A DNA stretch of 64,000 nucleotides from Gammaproteobacteria bacterium. Lineage in GTDB: Bacteria; Pseudomonadota; Gammaproteobacteria; Pseudomonadales; Azotimanducaceae. Positions 1-8,658 of this stretch are shown piece by piece; within the stretch, counting starts at the first letter, position 1, and each line of letters starts with the position of its first letter. The stretch lies in assembly GCA_002725995.1 (NCBI GenBank), contig PBRQ01000051.1, forward strand, positions 1 through 64,000, written 5' to 3'. A program made the translations under genes and the position numbers. The notes beneath the pieces are model-generated. The model saw only the letters and a program-made list of their open reading frames with translations, did no database searches and was not told where the DNA came from.

Positions 1-45
1 CTCATAATCCATTGGTCGAAGGTTCAAGTCCTTCCGGGCCCACCA
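1..45 (+). tRNA. tRNA with CAT anticodon, 3' part (tRNA-Ile2 or tRNA-Met)
   Basis: The window opens inside a tRNA. The seven-base anticodon loop is at 1-7 with anticodon CAT at 3-5. The T-arm has stem GAAGG, loop TTCAAGT and stem CCTTC. The acceptor 3' strand is followed by an encoded CCA at 43-45. The TTGGTCG variable-region pattern and the TTCAAGT T-loop resemble the lysidine-modified tRNA-Ile2(CAU) more than elongator tRNA-Met. The 5' half lies outside the window, so the identity is not settled. Confidence 0.85.
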
Positions 46-117
46 CTCAAGATGTATTCCAAGCAAATCAAAATAATTCTTACCTGCGCAGCGTGCACTG
101 TCAGATGCTAGCAGTTT

Positions 118-155
118 AACCCTAGGAACCGCACATGTACCTGGTTCCTTGGGTT
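118..155 (+). terminator. stem-loop downstream of the tRNA
   Basis: AACCCTAGGAACC (118-130) pairs with GGTTCCTTGGGTT (143-155). This gives a 13-bp stem with one mismatch and a 12-nt loop. It lies about 70 nt after the tRNA CCA and has no T tract, so it could be a factor-dependent terminator, a processing hairpin or a small dispersed palindrome. The rest of 46-315 shows no convincing gene. Confidence 0.4.
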
Positions 156-315
156 GACCCCATTTAGAACCGCGGTGAGATGCAGGAAATTCAGTAGTGG
201 AAGTCGGACTGAAGTCTCGCTCGCTGCACTTTACTCAGGTCCCAAGGCCACTTCTGCGTGCTCGCCGTGAATCCTATACAATCATTGATCGATAATATGT
301 GATGGAGAAGGAAAA

Positions 316-1368
316 GTGACTGGTAACCGCCTGAAGCTGGCGATTGAAGTTGGTGGTTCTCTGCAGAACAATCTGGGTGCGATAATCGAGTGGGTGCAAA
401 GCGCAGAGCGCCTTGGTGTGGAATCGGTCTGGTGCGGAGAGGCCTGGTGGGGTGATGCAGTTTCGCTGCTTGCCTATCTTGCCGGAAAGACAGAGCGTAT
501 CAGGCTTGGTACCGGCATCATGCAGACAACCACCCGCGTTCCTGCCATGACAGCTATGACGGCACTGTCATTGAACGACATTTCTGACGGTCGCTTTATT
601 CTCGGCCTGGGTGCAAGTGGGCCACAGGTTGTTGAAGGTTTGCATGGTGTGGCCTATGAGGCGCCCCTGACTCGCATGCGGGAGACCATCGAAATTTGCC
701 GGATGATCTTTGCTGGAGAAAGAGTTCGCTATGATGGCAAGGTCTTTCAGTTACCTCTGGCTGGCGGCGAAGGTAAGGCGCTGCGTGTTGCCCATGAGCC
801 TGTGGAAATTCCCATCTACCTCGCGACCCTGGCGCCGAAAGCGCTGAAATATACCGGCGCTGCTGCTGATGGCTGGCTGGGCACATCCTTTTCCCCCAAT
901 CACCCGGACGCACATTTTTCTTTCATTGACGAGGGCCTCAACAAGGCCGGCCGTGCCATGACAGACATTGATCGCTGCGCATCCGTGCGAGTTGAGATTG
1001 GCGAAGATGTGGAGGAGATGATTGAGCGCCGAAGGAAAGGTGTGGCATTCAATATGGGTGGTATGGGTTCTGCTACTACAAATTTCTATAACGATGCGTT
1101 CAGGCGTGCCGGTTTTGAAGACGATGCAAAAGCAATTCAGTCCCTATGGGTTGCGGGAAAGCGCGATGAAGCCGCACAGCGGGTTCCCGATACCATGATT
1201 ACACAGTTCCAGGCCATTGGTACGCGTGACATGGTGCGCGATCGCTTACAGACATACCAGGATTCAGGTATAAATACTATTAAACTCGGTCTGGACGGAG
1301 TGCAGCCTGGCGCGCCACGACTGGAATTGTTAGAGAATATTGCTGATCTCGTGGAGGGACTCTCATGA
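316..1368 (+). CDS. LLM class (luciferase-like, F420/FMN-type) oxidoreductase
   Basis: This 350-aa protein has the bacterial-luciferase (LLM) TIM-barrel pattern. The block GTGIMQTTTRVPAMTAM sits near residue 66, GRFILGLGASGPQVVEGLHG near residue 92, and IPIYLATLAPKAL near residue 166. Family members oxidise or reduce small organic substrates with FMN or F420; the substrate cannot be read from sequence. The GTG start at 316 is preceded by a purine-rich GGAGAAGGA and fits the family N-terminus. The stop overlaps the next ATG by 4 nt (ATGA), so it is probably translationally coupled to the downstream glutathione transferase. That coupling suggests a shared detoxification or catabolic task. Confidence 0.85.
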   Translation: MTGNRLKLAIEVGGSLQNNLGAIIEWVQSAERLGVESVWCGEAWWGDAVSLLAYLAGKTERIRLGTGIMQTTTRVPAMTAMTALSLNDISDGRFILGLGASGPQVVEGLHGVAYEAPLTRMRETIEICRMIFAGERVRYDGKVFQLPLAGGEGKALRVAHEPVEIPIYLATLAPKALKYTGAAADGWLGTSFSPNHPDAHFSFIDEGLNKAGRAMTDIDRCASVRVEIGEDVEEMIERRRKGVAFNMGGMGSATTNFYNDAFRRAGFEDDAKAIQSLWVAGKRDEAAQRVPDTMITQFQAIGTRDMVRDRLQTYQDSGINTIKLGLDGVQPGAPRLELLENIADLVEGLS

Positions 1369-1997
1369 AACTATATATGGTGCCACTGGCACCCAACCCA
1401 ACAAAAGTTATGCTATATATCGCGGAGCGGTCCGAGCTTGGTGTCGAGATGGACATTGAACAGGTCATGGTCAATACCGTTAAGGGGCGGCACAAAGAGC
1501 CAGAGCATATGGCCAGAAACCCATTTGGTACTTTGCCGGTGCTCGAGCTTGATGACGGAACCTATATCATTGAATCGCTGGCCATTGTTGAGTACCTGGA
1601 GGACAAATTCCCTGAGAACACTTTGCTGGGTGACAGCCCTGAAGAGAGAGGGAAGGCACGCGATATAGAACGTGTCGTCGATATTCGAGTTGCGATACCC
1701 ATGGGCGGCTATGGGCATGCAAAAAATTCACCCCTCGGCTTGCCACCAAACCCGGAACTGGCTGACAAGATAGAGGCTGGCCTGCAGCCACCACTTGACT
1801 ATCTTGAGACATTGCTTGGTGATGGTCGACCTTTGCTAACAGGAGACAAGGTTGCTATGGCGGATTGCACACTCGAGGCTTCCCTGCAGTTCATGCGCTT
1901 CGTTGAGGCAGATCTCTTTGGTGAACGGCCACTATTACGAGCCTGGGATGAGCGTTTCCGTGCGCGGCCTGCGGCGCAGAAAGTGCTCAAATGGTAG
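1365..1997 (+). CDS. glutathione S-transferase family protein
   Basis: This is a 210-aa two-domain GST. The N-terminal thioredoxin fold starts MKLYMVPLAPNPTKV. It carries NPFGTLPVLELDDG, whose Pro before Val is the conserved cis-proline. ES-AIVEYLED follows as the gamma-glutamyl binding region. An all-helical C-terminal domain includes the MADCTLEASLQF box. The ATG overlaps the stop of the LLM oxidoreductase, so the two are likely co-translated. Members conjugate glutathione to electrophiles or act as thiol reductases. The catalytic residue and substrate are not assignable here. Confidence 0.85.
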   Translation: MKLYMVPLAPNPTKVMLYIAERSELGVEMDIEQVMVNTVKGRHKEPEHMARNPFGTLPVLELDDGTYIIESLAIVEYLEDKFPENTLLGDSPEERGKARDIERVVDIRVAIPMGGYGHAKNSPLGLPPNPELADKIEAGLQPPLDYLETLLGDGRPLLTGDKVAMADCTLEASLQFMRFVEADLFGERPLLRAWDERFRARPAAQKVLKW

Positions 1998-2035
1998 TTG
2001 CCGAATAAATTGTAGGCTATCCCTCCCAGGAATTC

Positions 2036-3796
2036 TCACTGCGATTTCGTTTCATCAATCCAGGCGAGAACCGATTTTTCGACCATCGGTAACGGCAGGC
2101 TGCCATTTTCCAGAATACGGCTATGAAACTGCTTGATATTGAATTGCTCACCGAGTTGTTCTTCAGCAAGATTCCGTAAACGCCTGATTTCAAGCATTCC
2201 CAACATGTAGGAGTTGGCCTGGCCAGGCCAGGAGATATATCGATTGATATCGTTCTGGATATCAATTTCGGCCCACGCTGTATTGTTCATCATGTAGTCA
2301 ACGGACTGCTGGCGCGTCCAGCCTTTTGTATGGATGCCAGAGTCAATAACGAGCCTTGCCGCGCGTGCTGCCTGATCGGACAGGAGTCCCATTAGATCGA
2401 GTGGTCCGTTGTAGAGGTCGAGTTCCTGCGCAACACGTTCGGAGTAAAGTGCCCATCCTTCCCCAAAACCTGAATTCCATATGTAACGTGCAATCGGGTG
2501 CACCCTGTCGCCAAGTTCCAGGGCAATGGCGCCCTGCAAGTGATGCCCAGGGTAGGTCTCATGATACAAGGTCGATTGCTGCGTCGCCTGGGTCCTGCTC
2601 TCAGGCTTTTGCACAGCGATATAATAAATGCCGGGTCTGGTGCCATCTTCAGAGGACGAGTGATATTCGCCAACGCCACTTGCAGCGAATGCGGGGTAGG
2701 GTTTAATGATCACATCAGCTTTTGGTAAATGCCCGAAGATCGCAGTCATCTTTTCTCTGGCAATGGCCAAGGATTCAACCGAGTACGACAGTACGGCTTC
2801 TTCAGAGCGGAAAGTAAATTCCTTGTCCACGTTCACGCGACGTATGAACGTTTCAATTTTCTCATTATTATAGTGTTCTGCAAGAATTTGTAGCATCTCG
2901 GCGCGGATTTTGGCGATCTGGGTGAGACCCATTTTGTGGATCTCATCGGCGCTGGGATCAATGGTTGCAAATGAACGCACGAGCGTTGGGTAGCAGTCTG
3001 CACCATTCGGGTTGTAGCTCAAGGCAATTTCTGTCCGTGCCTGCTTCAGGTATTCATTCTCAATAAAACTGGCGAAGCGTTTTATCGCTGGCGTAATTTC
3101 TTCGACAAATATTTTCTCGACTGCCTGGTCAAACGCGTCATTTTTGGCACGTTTCCCCATGCCAAGAAAGGGATTGTTCTCCTTCAGCAGTGCGCGTACT
3201 TCCTCAGGGACCTTCTCAACCGTTATGCGCGGTGAACTGTAACCGAGCTGAAGACCCATTCGAAGATTGCCTATTTCAGTATCAATGAAGCCATCAACTT
3301 CACTCAGTCTTGCCAGGGACTGATTCTTCAGATCCTCAGTTTCAAGTGGCTGAATATCGAAAAGAAATGGTAGTTCGACATGCCACGCGGTTGTTGTACT
3401 TGTCTCCCAAAGCTCTTTGTGGCAAATCCGGCTCGCTTGTGCAGCAGCTAATTCTTCAAAGAGAAATCCGTAGGTCACCCAATCCCTGCTGCCAATAACC
3501 GCTGGCTCTCCGATTCCTCCAAGTTCCGCAAGCCACTCATCCTCGCGCTTTTGCCACTCGGCTAGCGCATCAAGTGAGTTGTCGAAAAGACGATCATGTC
3601 GTGCACCCTCTATTGAATAGCTGGTCGCTACCTCAGGATAGCGTTCAAGCATTGCTGCCAGGTATTCATCAGCGATGGTTTCTATTTCTCTTGGTGATTT
3701 CGCTGTTTGAGCTGGCTCAAAAGTCTGGCAGGAAGTTAGGAGCAGGGTAGAAAAGAGTAGAGTTCCAGGAAATCCTAATCGAGAGAGATTAAACAA
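2036..3796 (-). CDS. DUF885 family lipoprotein (putative metallopeptidase-like)
   Basis: The protein is 586 aa with a lipoprotein signal peptide: hydrophobic FPGTLLFSTLLL then the lipobox LTSC, with Cys at about residue 23. The body matches DUF885 proteins. It has the zinc-peptidase-like HETYPGHHLQG near residue 412 and EGWALYSE about 40 residues later, a spacing like a third metal ligand. It is probably anchored in the periplasm as a peptidase, but no DUF885 substrate is assumed. It stands alone on the minus strand, with a 219-bp gap before the divergent methyltransferase gene and convergent with the GST. Confidence 0.85.
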   Translation of the reverse strand: MFNLSRLGFPGTLLFSTLLLTSCQTFEPAQTAKSPREIETIADEYLAAMLERYPEVATSYSIEGARHDRLFDNSLDALAEWQKREDEWLAELGGIGEPAVIGSRDWVTYGFLFEELAAAQASRICHKELWETSTTTAWHVELPFLFDIQPLETEDLKNQSLARLSEVDGFIDTEIGNLRMGLQLGYSSPRITVEKVPEEVRALLKENNPFLGMGKRAKNDAFDQAVEKIFVEEITPAIKRFASFIENEYLKQARTEIALSYNPNGADCYPTLVRSFATIDPSADEIHKMGLTQIAKIRAEMLQILAEHYNNEKIETFIRRVNVDKEFTFRSEEAVLSYSVESLAIAREKMTAIFGHLPKADVIIKPYPAFAASGVGEYHSSSEDGTRPGIYYIAVQKPESRTQATQQSTLYHETYPGHHLQGAIALELGDRVHPIARYIWNSGFGEGWALYSERVAQELDLYNGPLDLMGLLSDQAARAARLVIDSGIHTKGWTRQQSVDYMMNNTAWAEIDIQNDINRYISWPGQANSYMLGMLEIRRLRNLAEEQLGEQFNIKQFHSRILENGSLPLPMVEKSVLAWIDETKSQ

Positions 3797-4015
3797 GTAA
3801 GTTCTCCAAAGCGGGTGAATACTAATTATGACCCTAATTCTGCCAGAGATTGACCGCGGGAAATTTGAGCAATATCAACTATAAGTGAAGCATTAAGCTT
3901 CCACCTGATACCGGTTTTTTGGCCGCGAGATAGCTGGATATGTTGCGACAAAAAGCCTACCGGCAGCAATTGGGCGAAATATGTGGACAATGTTCAATGA
4001 GACATCCTGATAACA

Positions 4016-4780
4016 ATGACAATAACTTGTAGGGGCAGGGCTTATGCGATATCTATTTTTTTGTATGGGGTGGTTTGTTACTTGGTATTCCTGGGCAGTT
4101 TCCTTTACGCAATCGGTTTTGTTGGTAACTTCATCGTTCCCAAGTCTATGGACACGGGTTCTGGTACACCATTCGTTGAAGCCTTAATAATTAACATCTT
4201 GTTGCTGGGCGTTTTCGCTGTTCAACATAGCGTGATGGCACGGCAGGGTTTCAAAAAGCAGTGGACGAAGATTATTCCTGCTCCCGTCGAGAGAAGCACT
4301 TATGTGCTAGCTTCAAGCCTGGCGCTGATACTTCTTTTCTGGCAGTGGCGCCCCATGGGTAGCGTGGTCTGGGATGTTTCAGGGTCCGGCTTGGGTACAC
4401 TGCTTATCGGCATATCTTTCCTTGGCTGGCTGTTCGTTCTTGTTAGCACCTTTTTGATCGATCATTTCGAGCTGTTTGGATTGAGACAGGTTTATCTCAA
4501 CCTCAAGGGTGAGGCGCAGCCTGACAGCGAATTTAAGAAACCAGTATTTTACGGCTTTGTCCGTCACCCTATTTACACTGGTTTCACCGTGGCCTTTTTT
4601 GCCACGCCCGTTATGACGACTGCGCACCTGTTGTTCGCAGTAGCCACTCTGGGGTATGTCCTGATCGGTATCTTTCTTGAGGAAAAGGATCTGGTTTCTG
4701 CCTTTGGCAGTGAATACGAAGACTACAAGTCCCAGGTCTCAATGATTGTTCCCCTGCCACCTAAGAAATCGAGCCAGTAG
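4016..4780 (+). CDS. mddA: methanethiol S-methyltransferase-like integral membrane protein
   Basis: This 254-aa protein has about six hydrophobic segments and belongs to the isoprenylcysteine carboxyl methyltransferase-like superfamily. Features typical of MddA are FVGNFIVPKSMDTG (35-48), QHSVMAR (70-76), RSTYVLASSL (93-102), HFELFGLRQVY (150-160), RHPIYTGF (183-190) and EEKDL (222-226). MddA methylates methanethiol with S-adenosylmethionine to give dimethyl sulfide. The RHP..GF and EE.DL motifs form the SAM-binding C-terminal part in this superfamily. It appears monocistronic. A general NnrU/ICMT-like methyltransferase with another thiol substrate is the alternative. Confidence 0.75.
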   Translation: MTITCRGRAYAISIFLYGVVCYLVFLGSFLYAIGFVGNFIVPKSMDTGSGTPFVEALIINILLLGVFAVQHSVMARQGFKKQWTKIIPAPVERSTYVLASSLALILLFWQWRPMGSVVWDVSGSGLGTLLIGISFLGWLFVLVSTFLIDHFELFGLRQVYLNLKGEAQPDSEFKKPVFYGFVRHPIYTGFTVAFFATPVMTTAHLLFAVATLGYVLIGIFLEEKDLVSAFGSEYEDYKSQVSMIVPLPPKKSSQ

Positions 4781-4829
4781 CGCCGTATCGCCCCAGATAA
4801 TCCCGGTGTGAATATTGGTTTTGCATTCG

Positions 4830-5357
4830 ATGAAGAAGAACGAAGGCAAGGAAGAAGACAAGGTCTATCACCCGGGTAAGTCATTCTTTGCAGCGGTGGT
4901 GATGTACTTTATCGACACCGTGATGATGAATCAGGGTGCGCTTGCATTCATACTTGTGATCATCATGGCTTTCTGGTGGCTGCCAAAATCAGTTTTCTTG
5001 CTGTTCAAGAAGAGGAGCCTGAGGGAGCCACTCTTTAAGATCGGGATCTACGGCCTCATGGCAGCCCTGGTATTTTCAACCAATATCATGAACAACAATA
5101 TGGCGCGGCAAGGTGCCGAGGTTCTGGTTGACCGCATTAATCAATATCATGTGGACAAGGGGGTCTATCCTGAGACACTGCAGGACCTGGTCCCCGCTTA
5201 TATAGAGGCAATACCCGCTGCTAAATATACGATGGTTTCTGGTGAGTTTATCTACATGAATGTTGATGAACATATTACGTTTTTCTATGTTCATTTCCCG
5301 CCATTTGGTCGACAGTTCTATAATTTTGACACCCAGGCATGGTTTTACCTGGACTAG
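4830..5357 (+). CDS. hypothetical membrane-anchored protein
   Basis: I do not recognise a family. From the ATG at 4830 the protein is about 175 aa. An in-frame TTG at 4815 would add five residues, and neither has a good ribosome-binding site. Two hydrophobic segments (around 25-60 and 75-95) are followed by a soluble part with YPETLQDLVPAYIEAIP. That wording resembles the pseudopilin-like GspG C-terminal pattern in which a short helix precedes the beta region. It ends in an aromatic-rich tail. It follows the MddA-like gene by about 50 bp in the same direction and may be co-transcribed. Confidence 0.6.
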   Translation: MKKNEGKEEDKVYHPGKSFFAAVVMYFIDTVMMNQGALAFILVIIMAFWWLPKSVFLLFKKRSLREPLFKIGIYGLMAALVFSTNIMNNNMARQGAEVLVDRINQYHVDKGVYPETLQDLVPAYIEAIPAAKYTMVSGEFIYMNVDEHITFFYVHFPPFGRQFYNFDTQAWFYLD

Positions 5358-5506
5358 TATCGACGGTTATACAGCATCCGGTTCTCTACAGGGTAGATAT
5401 GGCATAAAAGCACCGCCACACACAGCCATGAATCAATTAGTTTTACAGTTGCTACAGATGCGCGTACGGTTGGCTTTCCAATTCCCAATTAGTATGAGAA
5501 GTTCCA

Positions 5507-6481
5507 ATGAAAACTCAAATTACTGAACTCTTCGGTATCAAACACCCCATTATCCAGGGCGGCATGCACTTTGTCGGCCTCGCCGAAATGGCCGCCGCTG
5601 TTTCAAACGCGGGAGGCCTCGGCATTATCACGGCGTTAACGCAGCCGTCACCCGATGGCCTAGCGAAGGAAATTGCCCGGTGTAATGAAATGACTGATAA
5701 ACCCATTGGTGTCAACCTGACTTTCCTGCCGGGTTTTGCCTCACCTGACTATCCCGGATATATCAAGGCTATCGCAGAAGGCGGTGTCAAGGTTGTCGAA
5801 ACAGCCGGTCGGAGCCCAGAGGCCTATATGGATGAGCTCAAGGCAAACGACATTAAGGTTATCCACAAGTGCACTTCGGTTCGTCATTCGCTCAAGGCTG
5901 AAAGGATTGGCTGTGATGCGGTTAGCGTCGATGGATTCGAATGTGGTGGCCATCCCGGGGAAGATGACATACCCAATATGATACTGCTGCCGCGAGCTGC
6001 AGAAGAGTTGTCCGTACCATTTGTTGCATCTGGTGGCATGGGCAACGCAAATCAATTGGTAGCAGCACTTGCATTGGGTGCAGAGGGTATCAATATGGGT
6101 ACCCGGTTTATCGCGACGAAGGAAGCGCCGGTACACCAGAATGTTAAGGACGCCATTATCGCTGCGAGTGAACTGGATACGCGCCTGATCATGCGACCAC
6201 TAAGAAACACGGAGCGAGTGCTCAACAATGCTGCGGTCGAACAGATTGTCGCCATTGAGAAGGAAAAAGGCGATGCCATGGGTATCGAAGACATAGCTGA
6301 ACATGTTGGTGGTGCTTATCCAAAAATTATGCAAGAAGGAACCATGGATGCTGGCGCCTGGAGCTGCGGTATGGTTGCTGGTCTTATTCATGACATACCG
6401 ACCTGCCAGGAATTGATCGATCGAATCATGGGTGAAGCCGAAGCAACGATTGCCGGTCGCCTGGCGGCATTTGCCTCATAG
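5507..6481 (+). CDS. nitronate monooxygenase / FMN-dependent 2-nitropropane dioxygenase family
   Basis: The 324-aa protein has a TIM-barrel FMN fold. The N-terminal IKHPIIQGGMHFVGLAEMAAAVSNAGG block, split at about residues 11-37, is the phosphate/FMN-binding start of the family. DGFECGGHPGEDD contains the conserved His of nitronate monooxygenases. GGMGNANQLVAALALGAEGINMGTRF is cut from the C-terminal FMN-phosphate region (about 176-200). It would oxidise alkyl nitronates, though FabK-like enoyl reductases share the fold. It is preceded by about 150 bp with no visible gene and followed by an EthD-domain gene 100 bp on. Confidence 0.85.
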   Translation: MKTQITELFGIKHPIIQGGMHFVGLAEMAAAVSNAGGLGIITALTQPSPDGLAKEIARCNEMTDKPIGVNLTFLPGFASPDYPGYIKAIAEGGVKVVETAGRSPEAYMDELKANDIKVIHKCTSVRHSLKAERIGCDAVSVDGFECGGHPGEDDIPNMILLPRAAEELSVPFVASGGMGNANQLVAALALGAEGINMGTRFIATKEAPVHQNVKDAIIAASELDTRLIMRPLRNTERVLNNAAVEQIVAIEKEKGDAMGIEDIAEHVGGAYPKIMQEGTMDAGAWSCGMVAGLIHDIPTCQELIDRIMGEAEATIAGRLAAFAS

Positions 6482-6581
6482 GTGAATTCCACTGGTTATT
6501 CGGGTTCTGTGAAAGGTACGAACACTAACCGACGGTAACCTGTTGCAGGCATTTACCGAATAGAGGGAAAAGGGAGGAGGG

Positions 6582-6950
6582 ATGATTAAGCTGGTGATGC
6601 CGATGAAGAAGCGGCCTGGTATGTCTACGGCTGAGTTTCGCGAATATTATGAAACGCACCATAGGGTGATTGGTGAAAAGTATCTCGCTGGATTTGCTTC
6701 CCGCTATTTCCGTCGTTTCCTCAACCCGCTACCGGACCGGTCCGGTAACCTGACCGATCCGGACTACGATGTCATTCTGGAAATCTGGTACCCGGACGAG
6801 GCAACCTTTCAGGCCTGCGGACAGAGGTTGAGTCAGCCGGAAATCGCAAGGGAGATAGCGGAAGATGAAGAGAAACTGTTTGATCTTTCCCAGATGCGCT
6901 CCTACCTGGTCGATGAATTTGAATCGGACCTGGAAGAAAAAGCCAAGTGA
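6582..6950 (+). CDS. EthD domain-containing protein
   Basis: This is a small 122-aa ferredoxin-like (dimeric alpha-beta barrel) protein. The N-terminus MIKLVMPMKKRPGMSTAEFREYYE then HHRVIGEKY is the classic EthD start, with a conserved His near residue 27. The C-terminal half has DVILEIWYPDEATFQA. EthD proteins accompany oxidoreductases and degradation pathways but lack an agreed reaction. The strong ribosome-binding site GGGAGGAGGG directly before the ATG supports the start. It lies between the nitronate monooxygenase and a GST, in the same direction. Confidence 0.85.
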   Translation: MIKLVMPMKKRPGMSTAEFREYYETHHRVIGEKYLAGFASRYFRRFLNPLPDRSGNLTDPDYDVILEIWYPDEATFQACGQRLSQPEIAREIAEDEEKLFDLSQMRSYLVDEFESDLEEKAK

Positions 6951-7003
6951 TTTTGGGTTAGATGCTAAATACAATCCAGAACCAGCCCTAGGATAATCGA
7001 GGG

Positions 7004-7675
7004 ATGATTGAGCTCTATACCGCGTCCACACCGAATGGCTGGAAGGCATCGGTGGCATTGGAGGAGCTTGGCCTGCCCTATACTGTGCATCCGATAAGCC
7101 TGGCTGATGGTGATCAGAAGACACCCGAATTCCTGAGAATCTGCCCTAACGGGCGCATACCGGCTTTGGTTGACGACGGCTTTGCAGTCTTTGAATCGGG
7201 GGCGATTCTGATTTACCTGGCCGAGAAAACGGGCAGACTGATGCCCGCAGATGTAAAAGGGCGCTCCCAGGTGATCCAGTGGTTAATGTTTCAGATGGCT
7301 GGTATCGGGCCTATGATGGGGCAAGCCAATGTATTCTTCCGAGCCATGGAGGAAAAGATCGAACCGGCTATATCACGTTACCAAAACGAAACTCTACGCC
7401 TGTTTGAAGTACTGGACGGCCAGCTTGCAAATTCAGAATGGCTCACTGCTGAATATTCAATTGCAGACATCGTCAACTGGTGTTGGGTCAGATTGTATTT
7501 CTGGTCAGGTGTGTCTATCGAGGGGCTCAGCCATTTACAGCGCTGGATGCAGAATATGGAAGAGCGGCCAGCCTGTCAGCGTGGTATTGCCATCCCTGAG
7601 CCATTAGATCTTCCAACGGATGAGGCAGGTGTGGAAATGGTCTCGCAGACATCACGTAAGATTCTGCAGCGATGA
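7004..7675 (+). CDS. glutathione S-transferase family protein (Nu/YfcG-like)
   Basis: This 223-aa GST has an N-terminal thioredoxin fold: [34 protein letters not shown] with the cis-Pro, and [14 protein letters not shown] as the glutathione gamma-glutamyl site. The TPNGWK start is typical of YfcG/YghU (Nu-class) enzymes, which act as disulfide-bond reductases using Thr/Asn rather than Tyr or Ser. The helical C-terminal domain contains [13 protein letters not shown]. It is probably in one transcription unit with the EthD gene 53 bp upstream. Confidence 0.85.
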   Translation: MIELYTASTPNGWKASVALEELGLPYTVHPISLADGDQKTPEFLRICPNGRIPALVDDGFAVFESGAILIYLAEKTGRLMPADVKGRSQVIQWLMFQMAGIGPMMGQANVFFRAMEEKIEPAISRYQNETLRLFEVLDGQLANSEWLTAEYSIADIVNWCWVRLYFWSGVSIEGLSHLQRWMQNMEERPACQRGIAIPEPLDLPTDEAGVEMVSQTSRKILQR

Positions 7676-7802
7676 TTTCTGTCTATTCGAGTTGATTTAG
7701 GCGCTGGTAGCCTTCGCCAAATGCTGTGGTCTCTATTCGGTCCCATACACAGATATTTTTCTATATACTCTGCATCGATCTCCTGATCTGCGAGAGAAGC
7801 CC

Positions 7803-8639
7803 ATGAAGTTAAGAAACGGTCTAACCTATTCCCTTCTGTCGATTGTATTGCTGCCATGCCCAGGTTTTGCTGAACCCAATGCACTTTCTCAAGGGCTGGT
7901 TCAGGCTGATGGGCTGGGGACGGTCGATGTTGCGAAGACTCGAAACCTGATACAGGCAAAATTGCTGGCAAAAAGAGCTGCGATAGTCGACGCCCAGCGA
8001 AACTTGCTGGAAATGGTTGAAGGTGTTCGAGTGACCTCCGGAACAACCGTTAAAGATGCCCAGATTGAAAGCGATATAGTGGCCAACCGGGTGAAGGGAC
8101 TTCTAAAAGGGGCATTCATTCTTAGCGAAAGGACTTCAAAGGAAGAGGGGACTTACCTTGCGGAAGTAACCCTCGGAATGTGTATCACTGCGGCGGTGCA
8201 GAAATGTGCGGCCAGACCAAATCTGGCTCAGGTGGTGTACGACGTGCTCCCCAAAACTGCAGAGAAGGATATTTTTAAGCCCAACGATAAGCTAGAGGGG
8301 ATTGAATCAGGATTTTCAGGACTGATAGTCAATCTCTCAGATATCGAAGTTGAACCTCAGTTGTCGATGCGCCTCGTTACTCAGGAGGGTAAGGAGGTCT
8401 ATGGCCCAGGACACTTTGACTCAGGGAGCGGATTAGACTGGCTGCATTGGGAAAAGACTTTAGTTGCTGCTAAGCAGTCTACTGTAGCCGGAGATAAGCC
8501 GCTATTTGTCACCGCATCGCAAACAAAAAATGACTCGGACATCATCCTGTCTGAAGAGGATGCGCTGAAGGTATATTCGGCAAACGAGAAAGGGGGAGAT
8601 TTCCTCCGGAAGGGCAAAGTGATATTTGTCGTCAATTAG
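7803..8639 (+). CDS. LPP20-like exported protein
   Basis: The 278-aa protein has an N-terminal Sec signal (about 1-23, cleavage after GFA in GFAEPN). It contains an LPP20-type segment: LIQAKLLAKRAAIVDAQRNLLEMVEGVRV, then TTVKDAQ and VKGLLKGAFI. This is the helix-strand unit also found in FlgP/LPP20 envelope proteins. There is no lipobox Cys, so it would be periplasmic or loosely outer-membrane associated. The C-terminal 130 residues are unrecognised, with a region ending GFSGLIVNLSDIEVEPQLS. It overlaps or abuts the lytic transglycosylase gene, which suggests a joint cell-wall or envelope function. Confidence 0.7.
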   Translation: MKLRNGLTYSLLSIVLLPCPGFAEPNALSQGLVQADGLGTVDVAKTRNLIQAKLLAKRAAIVDAQRNLLEMVEGVRVTSGTTVKDAQIESDIVANRVKGLLKGAFILSERTSKEEGTYLAEVTLGMCITAAVQKCAARPNLAQVVYDVLPKTAEKDIFKPNDKLEGIESGFSGLIVNLSDIEVEPQLSMRLVTQEGKEVYGPGHFDSGSGLDWLHWEKTLVAAKQSTVAGDKPLFVTASQTKNDSDIILSEEDALKVYSANEKGGDFLRKGKVIFVVN

Positions 8640-8658
8640 CATACCGCCGGGGCAGAAA

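Noticed and set aside
596-913. Antisense open frame inside the LLM oxidoreductase gene
   Set aside because: It is a shadow of a well-supported gene and shows no family pattern or ribosome-binding site.
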